NCBI GenBank assembly: GCA_905221605.1
Contig: CAJNDS010001580.1
Coordinates: 672,224-736,223 of the forward strand
DNA from: Symbiodinium natans
Taxonomy: Eukaryota > Sar > Dinophyceae > Suessiales > Symbiodiniaceae
Direction of reading: 5' to 3'
Length of the DNA: 64,000 nucleotides
The position numbers and the translations under genes were made by a program. The notes beneath the pieces were generated by a model. It saw only the letters and a program-made list of their open reading frames with translations. It had not been told where the DNA came from and searched no databases. The number at the start of each line of letters is the position of its first letter. The stretch's first letter is position 1. Below are positions 46,505 through 56,599 of this stretch, one piece after another.

Positions 46505-47684
46505 TCATGGTTTGGAGCTTTCCAAGTCCGGAAACAAATCAAACCTGAAATGCGGTGCGTCTGAGCTCCTTCGATCCGAGAACCTTTCCAAGTCTTGCCT
46601 GCCGTGTGCAAGTGTCAGAGTCAAACGGGGCCGTCCGGACCATGATTCTCCCGCAGATCCCCTGAGATATTCCTGGGGACCTAATGGGGGTCTGGGGGAA
46701 GGGCCGGGATGAAAGGGCACGGACCCGGAGCTTGTCGGGCCAGAAAAGCTTCTCAACTTCAATGTCCTGTCATTCCCGTGCAACCTTGAACCTCTGGAAC
46801 GCTTAGAAACCCTCCCCCGAACTCCCTCGAAAGAGGCGCCCAGTAGATGCGACGTAGACGGGAACGGGGAGAGTCCGTATTTTGCGCTGTTTTTGCGCTC
46901 GCAGCATCTGGGCACTCTTTTCTTAAACGTGCAGTGGTGGCAGGTCATGCCCGACGAAGCAGCCTTGAACCGCACAAGCAAGCTCCTTGCAAGCTCCGAG
47001 TCTGCAAATCTGCACAGGGTTATCTGCACATAGGACCTCGGAGGATGAGAAACACATGGAATCATGCAAGCCTGCTGGCAGCTTGGTAGCGTGTAAAGCT
47101 TCACCTCAGGCTTGAGAACATATGACTGCGTCGGCCTAAGCTTCTTTTGACGGAGTTGCAGCTGGCGAAGAAAGTTCGAATTGTTCAGCCGGGAGTGCGC
47201 CACCGCAAGGTTTGGAGGGTGACGGCAACCATGCTGCAGCTGGATCATGGCAAGAATGACATCCCCTCGCCTCCTCACATGTGCAGACTGGCAGGGAAAG
47301 TCATCCAAGGTGATGACGAGTTTAGCAGCACCTTGGGCAGCAGAGCAGATCACCTGCGACATGGCCAGGAACAAGAAACAAAGGCAATAGATGCTGCTTA
47401 AGCGGGGATGTGTGATACAAAGGTGGGCTGCATGCGCGACAGGCGGGCTTCGAAAGAGAGATCTTGTGCGGAGAGTGGCACTCGAAACTTGAAAGTGGCA
47501 CAAGTGGCCTCGTTTGTCCCAGTCTCGTTTCGGGAGAACCCAATGTCAGCTTCGGTCGAGTTAAGAACATACTGCAGCTGGTATAGCTTAGCAGTGATCC
47601 GGGCTTGCCTCACAGGAGACAACGAGCGTCGACGAAGAGGAGCGCGTTCATAATCCCAAGGCCCTTTTCTCCTGGGTGATCTGG
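46505..47684 (-). CDS. Unidentified gene, two or more exons
   Basis: The minus-strand exon 47684-47419 begins after CTCTTGCAG and reads on through QARITAKLYQLQYVLNSTEA, ADIGFSRNETGTNEATCATF and LSRMQPTF, to a GTATCA donor. The next exon starts at 47353 after GTCGCAG|G in phase 0, reading ICSAAQGAAKLVITLDDF, and stays open to 46505 through LRPTQSYVLKPEVKLYTL. The intron is 65 nt, GT-AG, with AG|G. The last 350 bases of the open frame are less protein-like (rich in Ser, Arg and Pro) and may be 3' untranslated or intronic. The + strand over 46850-47650 also has open frames, but these are weaker. Probably the 3' part of the gene whose 5' exon is 48254-48670. Confidence 0.5.
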
Positions 47685-48012
47685 CTGCAAGAGCAAATGC
47701 CTAGGCCAACAGAAAGAAAAGATAGTTACAGATACAGAATGTTACAGATGAGAGGGTCGGCTTTAAGGCTTTAAGTGAAGGAGGTCCCCTGAGTCAAGCA
47801 CTCCCCCTCTGCCTTGGACCTGCCTTGGACCCCCTGTAGTTCCTGCCCCTTCCTCCCCAGGGGAGAACTCGGCACACCGTCTCTCTGCTGATAATTCCCC
47901 CTCAGTTCTGAAATTTCAGACGAGCCCGGCTACAGATTGCGTGTAGGCCTAGAGTATTTCAGCGACAGGTGTCATTCCCTTCCAGGGGATGAGATTGCTT
48001 TTGTTTTTGTTT

Positions 48013-48119
48013 CGGCTCTCTCCCTCTCTCTCCCTCTCTCGCGCTTGCTCTCTCGCTCGCTCTCTCGCTCGCTCGCTCTCTCGCTCTCTCGCTCGCTCTC
48101 TCGCTCTCGCTCTCGCTCA
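48013..48119. repeat. (CTCTCGCT)n microsatellite
   Basis: About 105 bases of CTCT/CGCT units between the two minus-strand exons, so probably intronic. Confidence 0.9.
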
Positions 48120-48253
48120 AGTGAAAGGGGAGGCCAGCGGCATCCTTGCCCCTATAGTGCTTTTCGTCGGGCTAGTTCACGCAACCCTGCCTGATGTAGA
48201 GATCTGAACCCAAAGCTGCACCGCTCAAGAAGAATCGATTAGACGTCGCTGAC

Positions 48254-48670
48254 CCTGAGGCCCTTTTGCTGGACCAGCTCTCGATGCAGTACGAGTTGGA
48301 CTTTGGGGTCGTACTCACCGGGCAAAGCTTTCTGTGGCTCAGATGAAATGACAAGATGGTGGCCAAGTCTGTAGTCTCCCACAGGGAGAAGTTGCGCAGT
48401 CTGAGGCAGACAAAGCCCAGGGCCGAGAGCGAGTTGGACATGAACATAAGGCGTCAGCCTCAACTCAGCTTGCACTGCCTCCCACACTGTGATAATTGAG
48501 GCACATGAGACATACAATGGCCGTTCTAGCGAGGTTCTTGCCAATTGATCGGAGTTACTTTGAACATGCCCAGTTGCAGAGCAGCACGAGATAGGCCACA
48601 AGTCACAGGCTTCTTCGTTTACCAGCACCAGCCAGCGCTTCACCCCAACAAGCTGATGCTTTAAAGCCAT
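48254..48670 (-). CDS. First coding exon of an unidentified minus-strand gene
   Basis: ATG at 48670 opens MALKHQLVGVKRWLVLVNEE. The frame continues with ASIITVWEAVQAELRLTPYV, LLPVGDYRLGHHLVI and DPKVQLVLHRELVQQKG, then a GT donor (CTCAGG|GTCAGC) shortly before an in-frame stop at 48239. The text around LRLTPYVHVQLALG has a regular hydrophobic pattern suggesting beta structure, and YDPKVQLVLHREL is helix-like. No family recognised. About 50 bp separates its start from the first exon of a + strand gene, a head-to-head arrangement that could share a promoter region. Confidence 0.55.
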
Positions 48671-48701
48671 CTAGTTCCCAACGGGGTCTCGGCCCCAGTG
48701 T

Positions 48702-49186
48702 AGTCTCGGAGCGCGTTGGCCCTCCGACTGGACGCCATGGCCATGCGCCCGAGCAAGGATCCCGCAACGATGCGGGTTGGAGTGAATCTGGGATCTGCGG
48801 AAGAGGAGGAAAAAGCGGCCAAGGTTGCCGTCACCATGCACGAGACCATGGTGCGGACCTTGAACCTGGTGAGACTTGCCGCTGGCTGGCACTTCCTAGC
48901 AAAGCGGCCCTTTCCCCATTCCCCAACCCAAGCAAGTCTTGCGCAAAGTAATGCTGCAGCACCTGGATCAAGATGGAGAGCAAGGTGATTCTCGGCTCGC
49001 CGGTGGTTGTCCAGAGCATCTTTATCCACTCCGTCGACCTTCCCAGTTGGCTGATGCGGCTCTTCGTCCCTTGGCCAGCACTTCTTGTTCCCTTCTGTGC
49101 ATTGTTGGCGATGGGCGCTGGGGCACACCGAGGCCATCTATGCAGTGGTTGGTGTAGTCGGCGCTTTGGTCGCTCCGGCAGCTTAG
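48702..49186 (+). CDS. Small unidentified protein ending in a hydrophobic segment
   Basis: Exon 1 (to 48868) reads LDAMAMRPSKDPATMRVGVN, then AEEEEKAAKVAVTMHETMVR and TLNL, and ends at a strong GTGAGA donor. A second exon near 48942-48985 reads VLRKVMLQHLDQDGEQ to a GT donor. A last exon after CACCGAG|G (about 49133-49186) reads AIYAVVGVVGALVAPAA and stops, which would be a membrane anchor. The total is about 90-100 residues. No family recognised. Divergent from the gene at 48670. Confidence 0.5.
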
Positions 49187-49237
49187 ATGAGAATGTCTCA
49201 GAGACACAACAGGCCTTTGAAAATGCAGCTTAAGCCG

Positions 49238-50090
49238 ACTCGATGCTGCACGCCCCGTATTTAAGGAACAGGCGTTCTATGCATTTGGTTTGAAGGAGTT
49301 CCGATGGGCCTTCCTTCGGCTGCAGCTTGATAGCAGCTTCAAGGCACACAAAGTCTGGATTTCGAAGGGGCTTGCTCCTTCCCCCCCCCCCCAAGGTATC
49401 CTGAGGCTGCTTCTTGGAATGGAAATCACCTTCCCGACAGCGACGCTTGCATTTCGAAATCTCTGTTGGGAGGCCGCTTCAGACCCAGCATAGATAAACG
49501 CAGGTGTAAGCCAATGCAAGCAGATGCAAGCGTAAGGAAGAGAGGTCTAGGCCTGTGGGGCTTTGAAAGGTGCAGACGTCCTGGGAGAACTGGCCGGTGT
49601 AAGCGTGCGGCTGAAGTGGAGCACTGTTGACAAGTTCCTGACGTTGGATTCTGCTGGCTGGGCAGTTCCTGGTCCAGAGACTCTGGCTGCAGATCTGACG
49701 CTTCAGCCTGTGTACATCAAGGGACAGCAGCTACCCGACACATACACACTTCAGCTGCGCATTCCGAGCTCAAAGTGGGATGACCACTGGCTTGCATGCA
49801 CGCCAGTGAGCCATTTGCGTGTGGGAGGCTGGCTTCGCGCATACCGCTCGCAGCAGGATGCATCCACCTTCAAGCTGATACAAGACAGCTCCTGCCCTGT
49901 AGGGACCTGCAAGATCTTGAGCACTTGGTCGACCCCACCCCAGCAGGAGCCGATCTTCACCACCAAGGATGGAGGCTGCATGCCAGCTGGGTTTTACCTA
50001 GTTGACCAATGCCATGGCGGTCGCAGCTATGTCGGTCAAGCTCCAGATGCAGAGGCCTCCCATTTCGAGTTGATTTTGGCGTCGGAGTGA
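49238..50090 (+). CDS. Unidentified protein, long 3' exon
   Basis: The last exon starts at GAAAG|G (49570) and runs 520 nt to TGA at 50090. It reads DVLGELAGVSVRLKWSTVDK, WDDHWLACTPVSHLRVGGWL, TFKLIQDSSCPVGTCKIL, GGCMPAGFYLVDQCHG and HFELILASE. Alternating hydrophobic residues with many Gly, Ser, Thr and Cys suggest an all-beta domain. No family is recognised. An upstream segment (49238-49390: RPVFKEQAFYAFGLKEFRWA, FLRLQLDSSFKAHKVWI) is probably an earlier exon. There is no ATG at the head of the long exon, which supports splicing. Confidence 0.6.
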
Positions 50091-50756
50091 GACAGAGCGC
50101 CGAGCCAGGGGTCAGATCTTTCAAAGCCGTTTGAAGTGGGGCTTGTTTCGCTGAACCATGGTCCCGGCAGACACGAATGCTCGGACAAAAAGTCGCTCTC
50201 GGCTTGTGTCCCGAGATGCTGCAGGAATGCTGCAAGGTGCGCTGAAGTCCAGCTTGTCAGTGACTGGACCTTAGGCCCACCTGGACCACGCCGATGAGCA
50301 AGAAAGGGCTCATGGCCGCTTGGCCGCGTCACATCAAGAGTACGGAAGGTTCGCTTGCACGTTGCGAGCGCCCGATTCTGCGAGGTTCTGAAACAAGTGT
50401 CTTCGAAGCACGACGTCGAGACTTGACATGAGATTGTATCAGCTTCAGAGTGCAAGTTCGTTTTGGGTGTTAAATGGTGTGTCTGTCTGGCCCAGTTTCC
50501 GTTTATTCTGATGACGGAGAACAGCCGGTTGCTAACTCATTCTTCTTGCTTGTCGACTTGGCTGGGCTCTTGCATGGCTTTGGGCTAGGCCCTAGATTTG
50601 TTGCCTGTTGAAGTTGCGCTACTCGGTTACTCGTACTGCTCAATTCTTGTAGAGCGCAACTTGACTGCTTTCTGGCTTTCGCGCATTGCTAGCGACCGCT
50701 AATTGTTGTTGCTCCACTTGCCTAACTTGCTGGCCCGGAAGATTTCATTGATTTTG

Positions 50757-51092
50757 CCCCACTTGCCCCACTTGAAGTGGGCCAAGTGGGGCCAGTGCAT
50801 GCTGGGCCCCACAGCCATACCCCGCCATCGGCCACTCCAACCCTTCCAACCGCCACGGCTTTAAGGGCATGATGGCAGGCTCAAACCGGGCCGTCTTTGA
50901 GGCGGGCTTGTGGTTAGGGTCAGGGCCGCGTGACTGAACATGGGGCAAGTGGGGCAAGCGGGGCACCTTTCCTTCCATGGTGTTGGAGGGGGGGGCGGGG
51001 ACAAACAGGGGGGAGGGGGAAGGAGGGGCAAGTTGAAGAAATCTTGCAGTGTACGCCGGGCAAGTGGGGCAAGCGAGGCAAGCGAGGCAGGT
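50757..51092. repeat. Scattered 9-bp GC-rich repeats (CAAGTGGGG / CCCCACTTG)
   Basis: TTGCCCCACTTGCCCCACTTG at 50754 is inverted against GGGGCAAGTGGGGCAAGCGG at 50943 and GGGCAAGTGGGGCAAGCGAG at 51058. The period is 9 bp. Open frames across it give simple Gly/Lys or Leu/Pro/His repeats only. Confidence 0.7.
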
Positions 51093-51495
51093 GGCAGAAA
51101 ACGCTAGCATGGCACTTTTGCGCGCGCACAGATCCTTTCAACAACCGCCGAGCTTTGCACAGGGCGTGACTTCATTCATGGTGCAGCTCGCCATCGAGCA
51201 GACCGCTTGCAGAAGTCCTGCGCGAGCTAGGAGAGCCTGACCCGACTTGGGTCATGAAGCTCTCAAAGCAAAATGTGCCCCCCCCCCCCCCACATTTCAT
51301 AAGTTCACCCCATGGTCAGCTTGGGCTCGTTTTTCAGAAGTGTGGACAAGAAATGCTGGGCTGACATTTCCCTGCCATCCAACCTCGTGTCGTGACTTCC
51401 GTGATAGCTGTGATCAGCTTCTTGAAGTTACAACGTTCACTTCACCTCGGCGTTGCGTAAATTAGTAGACTTTCTCCTGTCGGTTAGTTTTAGAT

Positions 51496-54400
51496 CCATG
51501 AAGTGCAATATTGTCAGCAATCTTCCGGGCCATGGGACTGCTGCCCAAATGCACCCCGCCCAGGACGACGAAGATGACGAAGCAGAAACGATCCGGACTG
51601 GAACGTCGGCAAACAGAGGCAGAGGCCTGGAAGAGCCTCTTTTACCACATAACCGCCCCTCTCCCCTTATCCTCTGTCAGCCTGCGCTCCAGTGACTCTC
51701 GTGTCGGCCGAAAAGGCCCCTCAGTTGCGAAGACCGGGCTCAGGGAACTCCGGGTCAGTTGTTTCTTTGTCGAATTTTGGTTGTAATTGGCGCTTTTGGG
51801 CATAGAAGTTATGATGCGAGGCTTAGAACATCTGCAGAGGGCGTAACATGACAAAACTGCCACCAGAAGTCCCAAATGGAAGCACATTGAAACTCCTGGC
51901 AGGATACTTTGACCGGATCGTGATGCACCCATACAGATCCGGCCGCGTATCCTGGGGAATGCTCACGCTCATTGCAGCCAAGTGGCAGTTAGTTGGTGGA
52001 TCGGTTGTGGGGTGGGCTCCTGCAGTGAGAACACGAGAGTCGCCTTCCGCGAGTCGGCTTGGCATGGCTCGGCTCGGCTTGTGGGTTCTGTGCGGTTCCG
52101 TACCATGAGGTCGTTGCGTGGGAAGCCCTTGCAATGCCATTGCTGTTGTTTGACCTCGGTGAGCTCAGCAACACACTGAGCAGCAGCCCGCTTGCAAGAG
52201 CAACTCCGTTTCATTGAAGTGGTGCCATGCTTCTATTTCGAGAACCTGAGAGCCTAAGGCATCACCGGAGCCATGCTTGGCTTCTGGATTGCCCCTGCCT
52301 CAGGTGATACTGGAAGCACGTCCCTGCGCAGTGGGCAGTTACTGGTGTTTAGGCAGAAGGGAAACCCGCTGCCATCAACCCTTAAGGTGGACATCTGCAT
52401 CAATTGCATCACGGGTGTCGATCGGGGAGGCCAAGCACCGGGAGCAAAGATGAGTTCATTTAGAATGTGTGCATGGGGGCGCCAGGTGTAATTGACTTGA
52501 GCTTCAAAACTGCCTTCCGAGTGTCGCTGGGCTGCAGCCATTGCCTGTCATAGCCCTCGGATTCTGAGCAGTTGCCGCAAATACTCCGAGGTACGCAACC
52601 ACATGGATGTTGCCTGACATAGTGTCGCCTTGCAGCATGAAGTGCTTAGGGCGACTGTGATGGCTCGGCTCGCCATCCGAGCCAAGATCGCACACCGTGT
52701 AATGTGCAAGCGTAAAAAACGATCTAGTTAGCACTTGTTGTCTGAGGATTGTTGCTCTGGACGTCGTGGTCCTAGCGGCTCTCTCAGACGATACAGCAGG
52801 CAAGGGTGGCATGGTAAATAGTGGCAAGGGTGGCATATCAAGTCGTGACAAAAACGGTGCAGGAGACACGGCCACATCTGCAGGAAGCCAGGGCATGAGG
52901 CGCTGCTTAGTCTTCGCAGCAGATAGGGCCGCATGTATGAAACTTCTTGCATGTCTGTGTGGCAAGGCTTGCTCGTGCTTTGCGGCTGCTCCGGCTGATA
53001 CGGCTCCTACGAGCGCCACAGCAGCATGGTGCTTGCATGCTTGCTGTATCTGGCTGTAGAGTAGAGAGCCCGGCAACAGCATTGCCGAGCGTTGCTGCTC
53101 AGATATACAAAGCATCATCGGCGGCCAATTTCCTCGTCGATTATATCCGTTCGCCTTCTTTGCTGATTGCTGCATGGATGCCAATAGCCGTTTGTTCGGT
53201 AAAATTTGAATTGGCTTGCTTGCAGTCTGTCATATCTGGTGCAGACTCGGGAAACATTGAGGCTTCGAAAATTGCCTGGACTGACTGACTGCTTGATTCC
53301 GCGCTGCTGTGCGCGTCGCACCCACGGACCGAAACATGGACTGACGATCGACAACGTGACTGAAAGGACTCTGCTGACAATTCTGTTCATCAACCACTAC
53401 ATCGCTTGTGGATGGCAGCTTGCCCGATAAAAGTAAGAGTGGGTGGGTACGTGTGGTGTGTCAAATCCGGAGTAAGCGACAGAGTCCGTCTGTCAGTCAG
53501 CGTATGTGTGTGCGCGTGTGTCTACACATAGTAACATAGTAGAGTCTACTGCAGAGTCAGCGCAGGTCAAGAACTCCATCTGCCATGTTCACACAAGTCG
53601 GGCCATTCCAAAGAGAGTCTTCTTGGTCTAAAGTCCGGCCCAAGAGGCCTTAATTACAAAGCAAGCGGCTAGGGGGCGGAGTCGCTCAAGAACAGTGCTG
53701 GAACCATGGCACGAGCCGGGGACAGATCAGGGCATGTTCAAGCATATGCAGAAGTATGGCCTCCCGCGTCTTTGAATCATCTTTGGTTTGCGTTGTGAGT
53801 CTTGATTGGCTGCCTTTCGCAGGTGCGCAATTGCGTATTTCAACGTGGACACTTGGACGCTGCTCTGCCTGTTCAGCCGATTTCATTCAACCAGAGAGGA
53901 ACACATGGCATGACCGGTGTGTTGTCCTCTGAATTGCGAAAGGTGGATCCTGGCATCTAACCTGGAGGAAGCAAGCTTCCTGGAACTGTCACAAGGTTGC
54001 AAAAGAGGTGTTGACACAGCCTTCTCCAACATCTTGGCATTGCAAACCCCTCAACAAACTAGTGGGACTACGTGCCGCTACCATGAGGCACCTTAGCAGG
54101 AGAGGAGAATATGTATTTAGAAGAGCGTAGTTTCACAACAGCTATCACACAATGCGGAGTCCAAGCCGTCCCCGCAATATCAGAGGGCTGCATCTTCAGG
54201 TGCACAATCAATGGCCCTCATGCCTGCGTAGAAGAACAAGAGTACACAGAGACAGAGAGAGAGAGCCAGACTTTTCGACAGCATTGCCTGGGGGGGGGGG
54301 GGCGCGTGACCAATCGTGACCATGCGTAGCTAGTTGGTATGTTTCGCCATGTCACTGTGGCGTGGCTTGGATCACGCAACTGTACCGTAGGGCAGCTTAG

Positions 54401-56555
54401 AGAGGGGGATGTCCAGGAGTCAAGTCCATGTTGAAAACGAGCCTTTCCACGTGTTCACCCCATTCGGGGCACATGTGAAACGAGGGAGCTGCCCGCCACA
54501 AGCCCTCGATGACAGCAAGAGAAATCAGAGAAATCTGTTTGTCTCAGGTACCTGTCGTCGTTACACTGGAGTCTGACGCAGTGCCGAGGATGCACTACGC
54601 AAGTACGAATCACTTGCTATTTGAAGAACGTATGACGATGGTGGTGACTGGAGCTTGACTCAACTGTCGCACCTTCCGCAGCAGCACAGGTTGCGATGGG
54701 GTTGTTATTCCCCTGCGGTGCGTAGCCCCGGGACAAACATAACACCAACTGACCACATTCCTTTGTTAGCTAGTAGCATGTGTCCAAACTCGATGAAACA
54801 GATTCCAGATACCACGCAGTACCACAAGTTTCTGGGGTTTGAACATTAAGTTCCAGTGAATCTGTAGTGGAAATGTAAAATTTCAAGATCCAGGCGATTT
54901 TCTGGATCTTTCTGGTTAAGTTTCAATTTCTTGGTGGAAGCACAACTCTCCCAGACCGGGGGTTTGTTCAGCAGATTGTCTTGCAAATGACAGGTTCTCA
55001 CCAGCGACAAACAACATTGCACCACAGAATGTCCTTGAGCGCAGCGTGGCGGCCTTCGTGGCCTGGACGCGGTTGATGAATAGAGATGTCCGCTGAAAGC
55101 AATTCTTCTTCCGCGCTCTAGGTGCCCGGCGTCTGCATGCGGCTCTTTTTTTGGTCTTCTTCGGCCATCAAAAAAGCACATCGTCAGTTTAAGTCGAGCT
55201 CAGGTGGTGATATTTGCGCTGTTGGTGTTCTCTTCCTTCGTCAGCAGCGCCTCGGGCTTCAAAAGGGTTAAGCAAAAGCTGCAGGTACCAGGGCAGTGGA
55301 GCTCCATTCGCACCTGCAGTGTTTACCATTCCCATGCGATGTGGTTCTGTCTAAGTCTAGAGTGGCCATGAACAATGCCCGGCCTCAGCGCCGGCCAGCC
55401 CCGAGAAGCATGACATCATAGTAGCTGCAGCTAAGGCATTACGAACCACATGAACCAGTTGCGCATTACCAACATGCGCATGATCGAGGAAGACATGCAG
55501 CTGAGGAAGCGGCGTTGTTCATGCCATGCATGCCATAGCGTGTGCAATTATAATTGCAGCAGTCTTGGCACCACGCTTAGCACCACCTGGGCTTGACAAG
55601 TTCGCAGTTGCAGGAATTTTTTTGAGAAGCGGATGATTTCTGTGGACTTGAGCGGCCGAATTCAGCATTTGTTCAAGAAAGGAGGCTTGCCCAAATTGCG
55701 ACCACTACATGTGATCATGTTCCAGCGCTGGACATCGCGCTTTGTCGCAATGTAGGCCTAGTAGTTACTATGCAGCTGGGAGGGCCCTGTGCTTCAGTGC
55801 CCGTAAAGTGGATTGTTCGGATTTGATGAAGCATGCTGTCTTCTGAGTGGCACGCAACTTAGGAACCGGGCTTCACATGAGGCGGCACCTTGATTGAAAC
55901 AACGCTCTCCGTCACTGCCGCTACGTATGTTCCCTCTGGCATTTGAGTCAGGCTGCTTTCGGCACAACCCACTACAAGTGTGATCCCATAGCCTTGGCCG
56001 CTATTTCCAAATACATACCATCAGTAACATCAAGAAAAAGCTCATACACCCGGATCGAAGGGCCGTCATCGAACGAGGCTTCCCCGTACTAAGGTCCAGG
56101 AAGATTGCGATCTTGTAAGACCTTTCCGGGGCAAGACCTCCGGCTTTTGTCTTGTTGCTGATGAATGCTGTTGAGTGTTGTGTTGAGACATGCGGACGGT
56201 GGCATCTGAGAGAAAGGCTTCGAAAATCGTCCACAAGACAAGAGCATGACATGGTGCTTCCAAGTAAGGCCACATGTTGGAGACATCCCATTCCTCAAGG
56301 TCGGACTGGCTGGGAGTTGTTTTTGGAGCTAATGAGGCCTGAGGTCGTGGGCGGCAATCACCGTAGCCGCCCCGGCAGGATATGCCAGAGAGTTTGCGCA
56401 TACACCTTCACAACGAGCCCCTCTGCAAGCACATACAGCTGTCAACTTCGCATTGGTGGCAGAGAATGGCAGAGATGTGCATGCCCAAAGTGCGTCACAA
56501 GATTATGCGGAGGCTGTATATGCGGCATTTCTACGACACGCCTGTCTTCAGCAAG
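51496..56555 (+). CDS. Voltage-gated cation channel of the EAG/CNG-like superfamily
   Basis: Exons followed by splice consensus and phase. 51496-51640: acidic N-terminus. 51838-51975: FDRIVMHPYRSGRVSWGMLT, lead into S1. 52110-52158: VVAWEALAMPLLLFDL, rest of S1. 52259-52303 (GAMLGFWIAPAS) and 52387-52432 (VDICINCITGVDRGG): S2. 52747-52799: IVALDVVVLAALSDD, S3. 52967-53014 plus 53262-53421: ARALRLLRLIRLLRALRK, S4 with Arg every third or fourth residue, then TLLTILFINHYIACGWQL, S5. 54548-54580 plus 54994-55060: LHWSLTQ joined to FSPATNNI, pore, then NVLERSVAAFV. 55204-55246: VVIFALLVFSSFVSS, S6. 55436-55511 and 55614-55681: ITNHMNQLRITNMR and FFEKRMISVDLSGRIQHL, C-linker. 56379-56555: MPESLRIHLHNEPL to RHFYDTPVFSK, start of a cyclic-nucleotide-binding-like domain. 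Introns are GT-AG or GC-AG with AG|G. There is no GYG filter. The S2-S3 link and the 3' end are unresolved. Confidence 0.8.
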
Positions 56556-56599
56556 GCAGCAGCCTTGCTTCGCGCAACAGTTGTTTCCATCTTCTTTCC

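Noticed and set aside
48661-49137. A 158-codon minus-strand open frame
   Set aside because: It is antisense to a + strand exon with a strong GTGAGA donor and far more protein-like sequence.
52504-53184. A 226-codon open frame on the minus strand
   Set aside because: It lies antisense to the S3 and S4 exons of the channel gene, which have precise splice edges and family motifs. The frame has no domain-like pattern.
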